64,000 nucleotides of DNA, taken from the NCBI GenBank assembly GCA_017643495.1, contig JAEPNK010000003.1:84602-148601 (forward strand). The letters run 5' to 3'. The position numbers and the translations under genes were made by a program. This stretch comes from Rhizobiaceae bacterium. Lineage in GTDB: Bacteria > Pseudomonadota > Alphaproteobacteria > Rhizobiales > Rhizobiaceae. This document shows, piece by piece, positions 18,410 to 28,431 of the stretch (its first letter is position 1; the number at the start of each line of letters is the position of its first letter). The notes under the pieces are model-generated. The model was given only the letters and a program-made list of their open reading frames with translations. It had not been told where the DNA came from and searched no databases.

Positions 18410-19369
18410 ATGGCCGATTTTTCTTCTTCTGTCGCGAAAGCGTACAACCGAAAGCACCTGCTGGGAATTGCAGATCTTTCGCCCCATGAAATCCAGTACC
18501 TTCTGGATCAGGCGAACGAGGCGGTATCTGTCTCGCGCCAACTGGAAAAAAAGAAGGCCGTCCTTCGCGGCCGTACCCAGATCAACCTTTTTTTCGAAGC
18601 CTCAACCCGAACCCAGTCCTCGTTTGAACTGGCAGGAAAGCGGCTTGGCGCTGACGTGATGAACATGTCGGTTGCGTCTTCTTCGGTGAAAAAGGGGGAA
18701 ACGCTAATTGATACGGCAATGACCCTCAATGCGATGCAACCGGACCTGCTGGTTGTGCGTCACCAGTCGGCCGGAGCGGTGGAGCTGCTTGCAAACCAGG
18801 TTGGATGCTCGGTAATCAACGCTGGTGACGGCGCCCATGAGCATCCGACGCAAGCCCTGCTGGATGCGCTGACCATTCAACGCCACAAGGGCGGACTTGC
18901 CCGTCTCACGGTTGCGATATGCGGTGACATCCTTCATTCCCGGGTTGCCCGCTCCAATATCATCCTGCTCAATGCAATGGGGGCACGGGTACGCGTCGTT
19001 GCACCTTCCACACTGCTGCCTGCCGGCATTGAACAACTTGGGGTGGAGGTTTTCCGCACGATGCGTGACGGCCTCAAGGATGCCGATGTGGTCATGATGC
19101 TTCGCGTACAGCGAGAGCGCATGGAAGGCGCGCTCATTCCGTCCATACGCGAGTATTTCAAGTTTTACGGGCTGGATGCGGAAAAACTTGCCCATGCCAA
19201 ACCTGATGCGATTGTCATGCATCCGGGTCCCATGAACCGGGGTGTTGAAATCGCATCCGACGTTGCTGACGGCCCGCAAAGCGTCATTGAAGCACAAGTG
19301 GAAATGGGAGTGGCGGTACGCATGGCGGTGATCGAGGCCCTACTGGCCAACGGGGGAGCAAATGAATAA
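18410..19369 (+). CDS. pyrB: Aspartate carbamoyltransferase catalytic subunit
   Basis: 319 residues from the ATG at 18410 ([20 protein letters not shown]). The carbamoyl-phosphate motif [19 protein letters not shown] and the later [19 protein letters not shown] and [11 protein letters not shown] are all present, so the enzyme should be active. It catalyses the first committed step of pyrimidine synthesis. The reading frame is open 144 bases further upstream, but that part looks non-coding. It overlaps the next gene, a pseudo-dihydroorotase, by eight bases. No pyrI regulatory gene is adjacent, as expected for this type of ATCase. Confidence 0.96.
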   Translation: MADFSSSVAKAYNRKHLLGIADLSPHEIQYLLDQANEAVSVSRQLEKKKAVLRGRTQINLFFEASTRTQSSFELAGKRLGADVMNMSVASSSVKKGETLIDTAMTLNAMQPDLLVVRHQSAGAVELLANQVGCSVINAGDGAHEHPTQALLDALTIQRHKGGLARLTVAICGDILHSRVARSNIILLNAMGARVRVVAPSTLLPAGIEQLGVEVFRTMRDGLKDADVVMMLRVQRERMEGALIPSIREYFKFYGLDAEKLAHAKPDAIVMHPGPMNRGVEIASDVADGPQSVIEAQVEMGVAVRMAVIEALLANGGANE

Positions 19370-20645
19370 GCCTCTTGTGATCCGTGGCGGTCATGTTGTT
19401 GACCCGTCCCAGGACATTGACGGCCATGCATCCATACTTGTGGAAGGAAAACACATTCATGCGATCGGGACGGATATTGACGTTCCGGAAGATGCCGAAA
19501 TCATCGACGCTGACGGCAAGCATGTTTTCCCGGGACTGGTGGATGCGCGTGTATATGTTGGCGAGCCAGGCAGCGAGCACCGGGAAACCATCAAGTCTGC
19601 CAGCAAGGCAGCCGCAGCAGGCGGAGTGACAAGTTTCATCATGATGCCGGAAACCGATCCGGTGATTGATGATGTGGCTCTCGTCGATTTTGTGAGACGG
19701 GCTGCGCGCGATGATGCCAGGGTCCGGGTGTATCCGGCCGTTTCCGTGACGAAGGGCATGAAAGGCAAGGAACTGACAGAATTCGGCCTGCTTCAGGAAG
19801 CCGGGGCTGTCATGCTGACCGAGGGAAAACGTTCGCTTGAGAACAACCTCACGCTGCGACGTGCCCTGACCTATGCAAGGGATTTCGGACTGGTAATCGC
19901 CAAAGAGACCATTGATGCTGATCTTTCCGCAAATGGTGTTATGAATGAAGGGCTTACGGCAACCCATCTGGGACTTCCGGGAATTCCGAGAGAAGCAGAA
20001 ATCATAACCCTGGAGCGGGATTTGCGAATTGCTGCGCTTGCAAGAGGCAGGTACCACGCTGCAAAAATCTCGACATCAGATTCTGCAGAGATCATCGCCC
20101 AATACAAACGGAACGGTCATGATGTGACCTGCGGCGTTTCAATCAACCACCTGACGTTGAACGAGAATGATATCGGCCGTTATCGAACCTATTTGCGTCT
20201 GTCGCCGCCATTGCGCAACGAAGATGACCGACAGGCGATGATACGGGCACTTGCAGACGGCACAATCGACATAATTGTTTCAAGTCACGATCCCCATGAT
20301 GCGGACACCAAACGGTTTCCGTTTGCTGAAGCTGCTGAAGGAGCAATCGGACTGGAAACCGTTTTCGCGGCGGCCATGAGGCTCTACCACAATGGTGAAG
20401 TGCCACTCACCCGCCTGATTGATGCAATGTCGACCCGCCCTGCCCGGATTTTCGGCCTGCCCGGCGGCACGCTGAAACCCGGAGCAAAGGCAGATATCAT
20501 CATTACCGATATCGAGGAGCCCTGGGTCCTTCACGAGGAAGACATTGTCTCACAGTCAAAAAACACGACTTTTGAGGGTGAGAGGTTCAGTGGCAGGATT
20601 GTCAGAACACTGGTTTCAGGAAAAACAATCCACCAAAGTCCGTGA
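19362..20645 (+). CDS. Dihydroorotase-like protein PyrC-prime, likely non-catalytic
   Basis: 427 residues with the dihydroorotase/amidohydrolase fold, but the metal ligands are replaced. Where active enzymes have DxHxHxRxPG this one has [12 protein letters not shown]. The later histidine sites read [22 protein letters not shown] and [11 protein letters not shown], and the catalytic Asp region reads [10 protein letters not shown]. This is the pattern of the inactive PyrC-prime/PyrX partner that assembles with PyrB into a large ATCase complex in pseudomonads and some Alphaproteobacteria. Its start lies inside the pyrB end, so the two are co-translated. A separate active dihydroorotase must exist elsewhere in the genome. 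Confidence 0.9.
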   Translation: MNKPLVIRGGHVVDPSQDIDGHASILVEGKHIHAIGTDIDVPEDAEIIDADGKHVFPGLVDARVYVGEPGSEHRETIKSASKAAAAGGVTSFIMMPETDPVIDDVALVDFVRRAARDDARVRVYPAVSVTKGMKGKELTEFGLLQEAGAVMLTEGKRSLENNLTLRRALTYARDFGLVIAKETIDADLSANGVMNEGLTATHLGLPGIPREAEIITLERDLRIAALARGRYHAAKISTSDSAEIIAQYKRNGHDVTCGVSINHLTLNENDIGRYRTYLRLSPPLRNEDDRQAMIRALADGTIDIIVSSHDPHDADTKRFPFAEAAEGAIGLETVFAAAMRLYHNGEVPLTRLIDAMSTRPARIFGLPGGTLKPGAKADIIITDIEEPWVLHEEDIVSQSKNTTFEGERFSGRIVRTLVSGKTIHQSP

Positions 20646-20675
20646 CGCAGGCATAATGTCGGGAGGAGGACAATC

Positions 20676-21311
20676 ATGCCGGATATCATCAACATGCCCT
20701 ACGACTCACCCGTATTCTGGACGACCATGGGGGTATTCGCTGCCGCTTTTTTGTTCGGTTACCTGCTTGGTTCCATTCCGTTCGGGCTGCTGCTGACAAA
20801 ACTGGCAGGCCTTGAAGACATCCGCTCTATCGGCTCCGGCAATATTGGCGCGACCAATGTGTTGCGGACCGGAAACCGCAAGATTGCTGCGGCAACCCTG
20901 CTTGGCGACATGCTGAAGGGAACGGTGGCAGTGCTTGTCGCTGCCAGGTTTGGGCCAGATCCTGCTGTCCTTGCAGGACTGGGAGCGTTCATAGGCCATT
21001 GTTTTCCCGTGTGGCTCGGCTTCCGCGGAGGCAAGGGCGTTGCGACTTATATCGGCATTCTGCTTGGTTTCAGCCTCTACGCCACACTCGGCTTTGCCAT
21101 AACCTGGCTCGCTACGGCTTTTATCAGCCGCTATTCTTCACTTGCAGCACTGCTTGCCACCCTCGCCACCCCGTTGATTTTGTACTGGCTGGGCCATGTT
21201 CAATGGGCAGAGCTCTTTGCCCTGCTAACCCTCATCTGCTGGTACCGGCACCGGGAAAACATTTCCCGGCTTTTCAAGGGAACAGAAGGACGGATTGGCA
21301 AGAAGTCCTGA
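20676..21311 (+). CDS. plsY: Glycerol-3-phosphate acyltransferase PlsY
   Basis: 211 residues with about five membrane spans. The three PlsY motifs are present: [28 protein letters not shown] and, at the G3P/acyl-phosphate site, [18 protein letters not shown]. PlsY transfers acyl groups from acyl-phosphate to glycerol-3-phosphate, the first step of phospholipid synthesis. It lies 30 bases after pyrC-prime. GGGAGGAGG precedes the ATG at 20676. Linkage of pyrBC-plsY-dprA-topA is a familiar alphaproteobacterial gene order. Confidence 0.95.
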   Translation: MPDIINMPYDSPVFWTTMGVFAAAFLFGYLLGSIPFGLLLTKLAGLEDIRSIGSGNIGATNVLRTGNRKIAAATLLGDMLKGTVAVLVAARFGPDPAVLAGLGAFIGHCFPVWLGFRGGKGVATYIGILLGFSLYATLGFAITWLATAFISRYSSLAALLATLATPLILYWLGHVQWAELFALLTLICWYRHRENISRLFKGTEGRIGKKS

Positions 21312-21362
21312 ACCGGCTACCCTTGTTCCTTCCGGTGCAGTGGGTGCGCTGGCAGGCAGTGT

Positions 21363-22547
21363 GTGGGCACAATGGCGAATGCAGGCAGGAACGGGAAAAA
21401 CCGTTTCCATCTCGATAAATGGCAGAAACTCAACTGGCTGCGCCTGATCCGCAGCCAGAATGTGGGTCCCGTAACATTCCGGCAACTCATTCTTCATTAC
21501 GGAACTGCGGAAAAGGCGATTGAGGCCCTGCCCGAACTTGCCGCACGGGGCGGAGCCGCTGCCCGTATCCGCATCTGCCCCATAAACGATGCCGAAGCCG
21601 AAATGGTCAGGTGTGAAAAACACGGCATCAGGCTCGTCGCGATGGGCGAACCGGAATACCCCACCCTCCTTCGCAAAACCGATTACAGCCCGCCAATCTT
21701 GTGTGTCAAAGGCAATCCGGAAGTTTTGGCGAAGCGAACCGTCGCGATGGTGGGGTCCCGCAACGCATCGGCTTCCGGTGCGAAACTGGCCCACCGCTTT
21801 GCCTCCCAGCTTGGCGAAGCCGGATATGTAACAGTTTCCGGCCTAGCAAGAGGCATTGATACAGCAGTCCACAAGGCCTCGTTGCAAAGCGGCACGATTG
21901 CCGTTTTTGCCGGTGGTCTGGATCATGTCTTCCCCGAAGAAAACCGCGATCTGGCAGAGCAGATCATTGACACGGACGGTGCACTCGTCAGTGAAATGCC
22001 GGTCGGCTGGAAACCCCGCTCCAAGGATTTTCCCCGGCGCAACCGGATCGTTACAGGACTGGCGGCCGGTGTTGTTGTCATTGAGGCTGCCCGGCGTTCC
22101 GGCTCTCTCATTTCCGCCCGCCTGGCGAATGAAACCGGACGGGTAGTCCTTGCCGTGCCGGGCTCACCGCTGGACCCGCGAAGTGAGGGAACCAACAGCC
22201 TTATCAAGCAGGGCGCAACCCTTGTCACTTGCGTTGAAGACATCCTGGAAGCCATCGGGCCGATTGATGATCGCGCGCCGGGTTTTGACTTTGAGATGGA
22301 CGAAACAGCAAACCATGTGAATGAGACGATTGTTCACGAGAGGGACTTGAACAAACCTGCAATCACCGATGACAGTATCAGGCAATCGGTAATCGCAGCG
22401 CTTGGCCCCTCCCCAACCGGAATTGACGACATTTTGCATTTCACAGGTGCCGGTACGGGCGACGTGCAACTTGTCCTGATGGAGCTCAGCCTGGCGGGAC
22501 GACTTGAGCGCCATTCAGGAAACCGTGTTTCGCTGATAACAGGATAA
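21363..22547 (+). CDS. dprA: DNA-processing protein DprA
   Basis: 394 residues. A SAM-like N-terminal region (LIRSQNVGPVTFRQLI) is followed by the Rossmann core of DprA/Smf with MVGSRNASASGA, VSGLARGIDTAVHKASL and the SGSLISARLANETGR helix, then a C-terminal winged helix (SIRQSVIAALGPSPTGIDDI). DprA loads RecA on single-stranded DNA during natural transformation and is kept by many bacteria not known to be competent. The frame opens with GTG at 21363; an ATG three codons later (21372) is an equally good start. Confidence 0.95.
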   Translation: MGTMANAGRNGKNRFHLDKWQKLNWLRLIRSQNVGPVTFRQLILHYGTAEKAIEALPELAARGGAAARIRICPINDAEAEMVRCEKHGIRLVAMGEPEYPTLLRKTDYSPPILCVKGNPEVLAKRTVAMVGSRNASASGAKLAHRFASQLGEAGYVTVSGLARGIDTAVHKASLQSGTIAVFAGGLDHVFPEENRDLAEQIIDTDGALVSEMPVGWKPRSKDFPRRNRIVTGLAAGVVVIEAARRSGSLISARLANETGRVVLAVPGSPLDPRSEGTNSLIKQGATLVTCVEDILEAIGPIDDRAPGFDFEMDETANHVNETIVHERDLNKPAITDDSIRQSVIAALGPSPTGIDDILHFTGAGTGDVQLVLMELSLAGRLERHSGNRVSLITG

Positions 22548-22586
22548 AAAACCAAAGAGACGTGCCGGACTTGCCGAACGTGGTTG

Positions 22587-22844
22587 TCAGGCCTTTCGCC
22601 CGCCCTCCACAACACTTTCCTGGAAGGTTTCGGCATCATACTTCATACGCGCCTCCACCATGGCCAGCTCCAGCAAATATGCCAGCGTCGGCTCCTCCAG
22701 CCCCAATGCCATGAGGCGAAGCTGTGGCAGCATGTCATGAAGATATTCAAGCTGTGAAAGCCGCGTAACGGAGTCGTGCGAACGCCTCCGGTTGCGATAT
22801 AACGGGCCCATCTTGACCGCATCGTTTCGTCTGTTCTTGTACAT
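22587..22844 (-). CDS. Small conserved hypothetical protein
   Basis: About 85 residues from MYKNRRNDAVKMGPLYRNRR; an upstream ATG at 22904 would add 20 residues. The C-terminal part (LSQLEYLHDMLPQLRLMALG, then a helix with LAYLLELAMVEAR) resembles short rhizobial proteins of the form YLxxMLxQLRxMAxxxxxxxLAYLIExAYxE, here with a basic N-terminal extension. The function is not known. It is convergent with dprA and divergent from topA, and a 14-base palindrome lies just upstream. Confidence 0.65.
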   Translation of the reverse strand: MYKNRRNDAVKMGPLYRNRRRSHDSVTRLSQLEYLHDMLPQLRLMALGLEEPTLAYLLELAMVEARMKYDAETFQESVVEGGRKA

Positions 22845-22908
22845 GGCCGTCCCACACACTTTGCGGGCCCTGCTAACCCTTTGACGACCGCCCAACAATG
22901 ACAAATTT

Positions 22909-22922
22909 ACACCATTTGGTGT
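22909..22922. promoter_or_regulatory. Perfect palindrome upstream of topA
   Basis: ACACCA-TT-TGGTGT (22909-22922) sits in an A+T-rich tract between the divergent starts of the small hypothetical gene and topA. The shape is that of a dimeric repressor site. No binder can be named. Confidence 0.4.
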
Positions 22923-23073
22923 GTTTTGTAAATATGCAACCCATAATTGCTTTCATGTGCATATCGGGGTGCATTGGTCATTTTCTATTGACGGAATGGG
23001 TCGCAGTGTCCATGTCAAAGTCCCTTGACCGGCATTGTGTCAGCATAACCAGAACCAAGAGTTGCCAGAATTC

Positions 23074-25698
23074 ATGAGCCACAGCGTTGTCATCGTCGAA
23101 TCGCCTGCCAAGGCCAAGACCATCAATAAATACCTCGGCAAGGATTATACTGTCATGGCTTCCTACGGCCATGTCCGGGACTTGCCGCCAAAAGACGGTT
23201 CCGTCCTGCCCGATGAGGACTTTGCCATGTCCTGGGCAGTTGACAGCAAATCAAGGACGCGGCTGAACGAAATTACAAAAGCCGTCAAACAGGCCGACAA
23301 GCTCATACTCGCAACCGACCCCGACCGGGAAGGAGAAGCGATTTCCTGGCACGTGCTCCAGGTGCTCAACGACAAGAAAGCCATCAAGGACAAAACGGTG
23401 GAGCGGGTTGTTTTCAACGCGATCACCAAACAGTCCGTGCTGGAAGCGATGCAGAACCCGCGGGAAATCGACCAGCCCCTGGTCCAGGCATATCTTGCCC
23501 GCCGTGCCCTTGACTATCTGGTTGGTTTCACGCTCTCGCCGGTCCTGTGGCGCAAGCTTCCCGGAGCGCGCTCAGCCGGGCGTGTGCAATCTGTTGCCTT
23601 GCGGCTGATCTGCGAACGTGAACTTGAAATCGAGCGATTCAAGCCTGTTGAATACTGGTCCATCCTCGCATCTCTCAAGAATACGGCAGGACAGGCATTC
23701 GAGGCGCGCATTTCGGAATTCGAGGGCGAGAAGCTGCAACGTCAGGATATTCCCGACGAAAAACGGGCAATGGAAATAAAGTCCATGCTCGAGGCAGCTT
23801 CCCTCAGCGTCGAGAAGATCGAGTCGAAACCGGTCAAGCGCAACCCTTATGCCCCTTTCACAACCTCAACCATGCAGATGGATGCCAGCAGGCGGTTGGG
23901 CTTTTCTGCAAAGCAGACAATGCAGGTTGCGCAACGCCTGTATGAAGGCATCGACATTGGCGGGGAAACTGTCGGTCTCATTACATACATGCGTACTGAT
24001 GGCGTTCAGATTGCGCCGGAAGCGATTGAGCCAATCCGCCAGCAAATCACCTCGCGTTTCAGCGCACGCCATGTGCCGGAAAAACCACGCCTGTACAGCA
24101 GCAAGGCCAAAAACGCGCAGGAAGCGCACGAAGCGATCCGGCCAACCGACATTTCGCGGCATCCATCCGAAGTTGCCAAGTTTCTCGACAAGGACCAGCA
24201 ACGGCTTTACGACCTGATCTGGAAACGGACCATGGCAAGCCAGATGGCATCCGCCGAGGTTGAGCGTACCAGCGTCGACATTCTGGCACAGGCCGACGGC
24301 AAGACTGCCCGCCTGCGCGCAAACGGTTCCGTTATCCGGTTTGACGGTTTTCTGGCTGCCTATGACGAAGCCAAATCGAGCGATGACAAGGACGAGGATG
24401 AATCAAAACTGCTTCCGGCCATGAAGGAAAGCGAAGCAGTCTCTCGCGAAAAAATAGAAGCAAACCAGCACTTTACCGAGCCACCACCCCGGTATTCGGA
24501 AGCTTCCCTAATCCGAAAGATGGAAGACCTCGGCATTGGCAGGCCGTCCACTTATGCTTCCATTCTCTCCACACTGCAGGACCGCGATTATGTAACTCTT
24601 GAGAAACGTCGTTTTACGCCTGCCTCAAAAGGCCGGGTGGTGACGAGTTTTCTCGAGAGTTATTTCAACCGGTATGTGGAATACGACTTTACAGCAGACC
24701 TGGAAGAGCAACTTGACCAGATTTCGGACGGCAAACTGGGCTGGAAGGATGTCTTGCGTGATTTCTGGAAACAATTCTCTGCCAGCGTTGGAGAAACGAA
24801 AGACCTGCGGGTTTCCGAAGTCCTCGACAAGCTGAACGAAGAACTCGCTCCATTGGCTTTCCCGCCGCGTGAAGACGGGTCTGATCCCCGGATTTGCCCG
24901 AATTGCAGCAAAGGCCAGTTGAGTTTGAAAGTGGGCAAGTTTGGTGCCTTTGTCGGATGTTCAAACTATCCCGATTGCGGCTATACCCGCCAGCTTGGCC
25001 AAAGCGAGGCTGAAGCTGCTGCCGAGGCTGCCAATGACGGGCCCAAGCTGCTTGGCCAAGATCCCGAGACAGGCGAAGACATTACATTGCGTTCAGGGCG
25101 TTTCGGCCCCTATATCCAGCGCGGCGAAGGCAAGGCCAAGGAAGTGAAACGGGCCGGAATTCCGAAAGGCTGGAACGCACAGGAAATCGATTACGAGAAG
25201 GCCCTGCAATTGCTGGCCCTGCCCCGCGAAGTCGGCCCTCACCCGGAAACAGGCGAGGTGATCAGTGCCGGTCTCGGACGATACGGTCCGTTCGTGCTTC
25301 ACCAGGGCCTTTATGCGAATCTGGAAAGCCCTGAGGACGTCTTCACGATTGGCTTGAACCATGCCGTAACATTGCTGGCGGAAAAAGCTGCCAAAGGTGG
25401 CGGGCGTGGACGGGGTGCGGCTGCGCTCAAGGAGCTTGGTGAACATCCCGATGCCGGTGGCAAGGTTACCGTCAAAGATGGCCGCTACGGGCCCTATGTC
25501 AATCACGGCAAGGTCAATGCAACGCTGCCCAAGGACAAGGATCCGCAATCGGTGACCCTTGAAGAAGCGCTTGCATTGTTGGAGGCCAAGGCTGGCAAGG
25601 CACCAAAGAAGAAGGCAGCAGCAAAAAAGAAAGCCCCTGCCAAGAAAACTGCGGCCAAAAAAACAACAGCCAAGAAGACGACGAAAACGGACGGATAG
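23074..25698 (+). CDS. topA: DNA topoisomerase I
   Basis: 874 residues from MSHSVVIVESPAKAKTI; an in-frame ATG 39 bases upstream is less likely. The Toprim acidic motif DPDREGEA lies at 82-89 and the catalytic Tyr is Y305 in GLITYMRTDG. C-terminal zinc-finger and topoisomerase repeats follow (CPNCSKGQLSLKVGKFG with GCSNYPDCGYTRQL, then repeats such as SGRFGPYIQRG and LGRYGPFVLHQG). The last 40 residues are a Lys/Ala-rich tail of the histone-H1 kind, usual in alphaproteobacterial TopA. It relaxes negative supercoils. rnr begins three bases after the stop. Confidence 0.97.
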   Translation: MSHSVVIVESPAKAKTINKYLGKDYTVMASYGHVRDLPPKDGSVLPDEDFAMSWAVDSKSRTRLNEITKAVKQADKLILATDPDREGEAISWHVLQVLNDKKAIKDKTVERVVFNAITKQSVLEAMQNPREIDQPLVQAYLARRALDYLVGFTLSPVLWRKLPGARSAGRVQSVALRLICERELEIERFKPVEYWSILASLKNTAGQAFEARISEFEGEKLQRQDIPDEKRAMEIKSMLEAASLSVEKIESKPVKRNPYAPFTTSTMQMDASRRLGFSAKQTMQVAQRLYEGIDIGGETVGLITYMRTDGVQIAPEAIEPIRQQITSRFSARHVPEKPRLYSSKAKNAQEAHEAIRPTDISRHPSEVAKFLDKDQQRLYDLIWKRTMASQMASAEVERTSVDILAQADGKTARLRANGSVIRFDGFLAAYDEAKSSDDKDEDESKLLPAMKESEAVSREKIEANQHFTEPPPRYSEASLIRKMEDLGIGRPSTYASILSTLQDRDYVTLEKRRFTPASKGRVVTSFLESYFNRYVEYDFTADLEEQLDQISDGKLGWKDVLRDFWKQFSASVGETKDLRVSEVLDKLNEELAPLAFPPREDGSDPRICPNCSKGQLSLKVGKFGAFVGCSNYPDCGYTRQLGQSEAEAAAEAANDGPKLLGQDPETGEDITLRSGRFGPYIQRGEGKAKEVKRAGIPKGWNAQEIDYEKALQLLALPREVGPHPETGEVISAGLGRYGPFVLHQGLYANLESPEDVFTIGLNHAVTLLAEKAAKGGGRGRGAAALKELGEHPDAGGKVTVKDGRYGPYVNHGKVNATLPKDKDPQSVTLEEALALLEAKAGKAPKKKAAAKKKAPAKKTAAKKTTAKKTTKTDG

Positions 25699-25701
25699 GA
25701 T

Positions 25702-28002
25702 TTGGCAAAAAAGCTACCTCCCAAAAAGGCGAAGGCGCGAGCCAGAAAACGCGCCGCAGCCAAAACTCCGAGCCGGGAACAAATCCTCAAATTTCTGAGT
25801 GACAACCCGCAACGAACCTCAAAACGGGATATTTCCAAGGCATTCGGCATCAAGGGAGCCGACAAGATCCATCTCAAGGCACTTCTGAACGAACTGGTTG
25901 ATGAAGGATTGATCGAAAAACGCGGCAAAAGACTGGCAGAACCGGGTGCCCTGCCCCCGGTCACAGTGATTGATGTGGTTGCCAGGGACCGGGATGGCGG
26001 TTTGCTGGCCAAACCGGCGACATGGAACGAGGATGAGCACGGCAAGCCGCCCGTAATCGAGTTGTCCGTTCGCAATCGTGACAAGGGCCAGACCCCCGGC
26101 ATTGGCAATCGTGTGCTCGCCAAGGTTTTTCGTGACGGCACTTCAAACCGCTATACTGCGCGCGCCATCAAGATTATTCCGAAAACAGATAACGAGGTTC
26201 TGGGTATCCTGCGTATCCGGGAGAACTCCATTCGGCTTGAACCGGCTGTCCGTCGGCAGCCAGAACTTGAAATTCCGCCTGATCTTGTTGGTGAAGCAAA
26301 AGACGGAGACCTGGTCACGGCTGAAACCATTCGTTCAACCAGGCACGGGTTGAAACGGGGACGAATTACCGGCGTTGTCGGGGCATATCGTACGGAAAAG
26401 GCGGCTTCGACGATTGCCATACATGCCAATGAAATACCGCACGTGTTTCCCGAAGCGGTAGTCCGGGAAGCCGAAAAAATGTCGCCGGTAAAACAGGGCA
26501 AGCGCGAGGATTGGAGAAGCCTGCCACTGATCACCATAGACCCGGCAGATGCGAAGGATCATGACGATGCGATTTTCGCAGAACCGGACCCCGATACGCC
26601 CGGTGGTGTTGTCTGTTATGTGGCGATTGCCGATGTTTCTGCCTATGTAAAACCCGGTTCTCCCATGGATCGCGAGGCATTGTTGCGTGGCAACTCTGTT
26701 TATTTTCCTGACCGCGTCGTACCGATGCTTCCCGAGAAGATTTCCAACGACCTTTGCTCCCTGCGGGAAATGGAAGAACGCCCGGCGCTTGCCGTTCGCA
26801 TGGTTTTCGATGCACAGGGGCACAAGACGTCACACAGCTTTCATCGCGTATTGATGAAAAACCACGCCAATCTGGCCTATCCCAGGGTTCAGGCTGCCGT
26901 GGACGGCAATCCGGATGACAAGACAGGCGCGTTGATGGAAACGGTTCTGAAACCGTTATACGAAGGTTTCAGGGTAATGATGCGGGGCCGAAACCGCAGA
27001 CAACCCCTCGAACTTGACCTGCCAGAGCGCAAAATCCTGCTCAATGAAGACGGCACGGTGAAGGATGTGAAAGTTCCCGAACGGCTTGATGCCCACAAGC
27101 TGGTTGAGGAATTCATGATCCAGGCAAATGTCTGCGCTGCCGAAACACTGGAGCGGCGCAAGCAACCGCTGATTTACCGGGTTCATGAACCCCCTTCTCT
27201 CGACAAAATGGAGAAGTTGGGCGAATTTCTGAAAACACTCGACATTGCCCTGGCAAAGCCCGGCCACCTGAAAGCCATGCATTTCAACGATATCCTGAAC
27301 AGGGTCAAGGATACCGACAATGAGGAACTGGTGAACCAGGTTATTCTGCGATCCCAGAGCCAGGCGGTATACGCTGCGGAAAACCAGGGACATTTCGGCC
27401 TGCAACTGGCCCGTTACGCCCACTTCACTTCGCCTATCCGCCGCTATGCAGACCTGATTGTTCACAGGGCGCTGGTTGGTGCACTCGGACTGGGCGAAGG
27501 TGCAATCACCCGCGAGGAAGAATCCCGCCTGGATGAAATAGCTGCGGACATTTCCCTTACCGAGCGCAGGGCGATGCAGGCAGAACGGGAAACCATTGAC
27601 CGACTCATCGCAGGGTTCCTGGCCGAAAAGATCGGGGCGACCTTTACCGGACGCATCAACGGCGTCACAAAAGCAGGACTTTTTGTCACGCTGGATGATA
27701 CCGGAGCTGATGGTTTCATCCCCATTTCCATGCTCGGAAATGACTATTATGTGTTCGATGAAACCTTGCACGCAGTCATTGGCGACAATTCCGGTGAACA
27801 ATTCCAGATGGGCATGCAAGTGGAAGTCAAGCTTGTCGAGGCGGCTCCGGTGGCTGGCGCACTGCGTTTTGAAATGGTAAGCGATGGCGTCACGGTTTCG
27901 GGTCTGAAAAGATCCCGAAACAGCAACAAGCGCGGTCCCGAGGGGCGGCGCGGCGGATATCGGGGCCGTTCAGCGGGTTCCCGGCGCAAAAAGGGCAGAT
28001 AG
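25702..28002 (+). CDS. rnr: Ribonuclease R
   Basis: 766 residues. An N-terminal Lys/Arg-rich helix-turn-helix region (about 1-75) is followed by cold-shock-like domains, the RNB catalytic domain with ITIDPADAKDHDDAIFA near 280 and RRYADLIVHRAL, and a C-terminal S1 domain (FTGRINGVTKAGLFVTLDD) ending in a basic tail. RNase R degrades structured RNA 3-prime to 5-prime. The start is TTG at 25702, three bases after the topA stop, with AGGAT upstream. The rare start codon may limit synthesis. Confidence 0.96.
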   Translation: MAKKLPPKKAKARARKRAAAKTPSREQILKFLSDNPQRTSKRDISKAFGIKGADKIHLKALLNELVDEGLIEKRGKRLAEPGALPPVTVIDVVARDRDGGLLAKPATWNEDEHGKPPVIELSVRNRDKGQTPGIGNRVLAKVFRDGTSNRYTARAIKIIPKTDNEVLGILRIRENSIRLEPAVRRQPELEIPPDLVGEAKDGDLVTAETIRSTRHGLKRGRITGVVGAYRTEKAASTIAIHANEIPHVFPEAVVREAEKMSPVKQGKREDWRSLPLITIDPADAKDHDDAIFAEPDPDTPGGVVCYVAIADVSAYVKPGSPMDREALLRGNSVYFPDRVVPMLPEKISNDLCSLREMEERPALAVRMVFDAQGHKTSHSFHRVLMKNHANLAYPRVQAAVDGNPDDKTGALMETVLKPLYEGFRVMMRGRNRRQPLELDLPERKILLNEDGTVKDVKVPERLDAHKLVEEFMIQANVCAAETLERRKQPLIYRVHEPPSLDKMEKLGEFLKTLDIALAKPGHLKAMHFNDILNRVKDTDNEELVNQVILRSQSQAVYAAENQGHFGLQLARYAHFTSPIRRYADLIVHRALVGALGLGEGAITREEESRLDEIAADISLTERRAMQAERETIDRLIAGFLAEKIGATFTGRINGVTKAGLFVTLDDTGADGFIPISMLGNDYYVFDETLHAVIGDNSGEQFQMGMQVEVKLVEAAPVAGALRFEMVSDGVTVSGLKRSRNSNKRGPEGRRGGYRGRSAGSRRKKGR

Positions 28003-28011
28003 AAACAGACC

Positions 28012-28431
28012 ATGACGATTGAGCATTACGAAAACACACCGGTCGCCGATACACTGGAAGCACGGAACCTTGCATCCGCCATGACACGGGGCGCCCGCTC
28101 ACTATGTCCGGCATGCGGAGAAGCCCCCCTCTTTGAAAGCGGACTGCAGGTCAACAGCCAATGCGGGCATTGTGATGAAGAACTGCTCCATCATCGTGCG
28201 GATGATTTCCCCGCCTATCTCAACATTTTCATTGTCGGCCATGTTGTGGTTGCCGCAATGATGATTGCCTATCAGTGGCAACTCATGAACATGTGGACCC
28301 TGATGGTTGTGACGATCGTTGCTTCAATCCTCATTTCGGTTCTTGCAATGCGGCCGCTCAAGGGCATGGTTGTTGGCGCCCAATGGGCACTGCGCATGCA
28401 CGGGTTTGGCGGGCATGACGAACAAGACTGA
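28012..28431 (+). CDS. DUF983 family membrane protein
   Basis: 139 residues. An N-terminal double CxxC site (CPACGEAPLFESG and CGHCDEELLHHRADDFPAY) is followed by two membrane spans, about 70-88 and 95-116. This is the DUF983 signature, whose function is unknown. It is encoded 10 bases after rnr and its 3-prime end overlaps the Nudix gene by 17 bases, placing it in the topA-rnr operon as in many relatives. Confidence 0.9.
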   Translation: MTIEHYENTPVADTLEARNLASAMTRGARSLCPACGEAPLFESGLQVNSQCGHCDEELLHHRADDFPAYLNIFIVGHVVVAAMMIAYQWQLMNMWTLMVVTIVASILISVLAMRPLKGMVVGAQWALRMHGFGGHDEQD

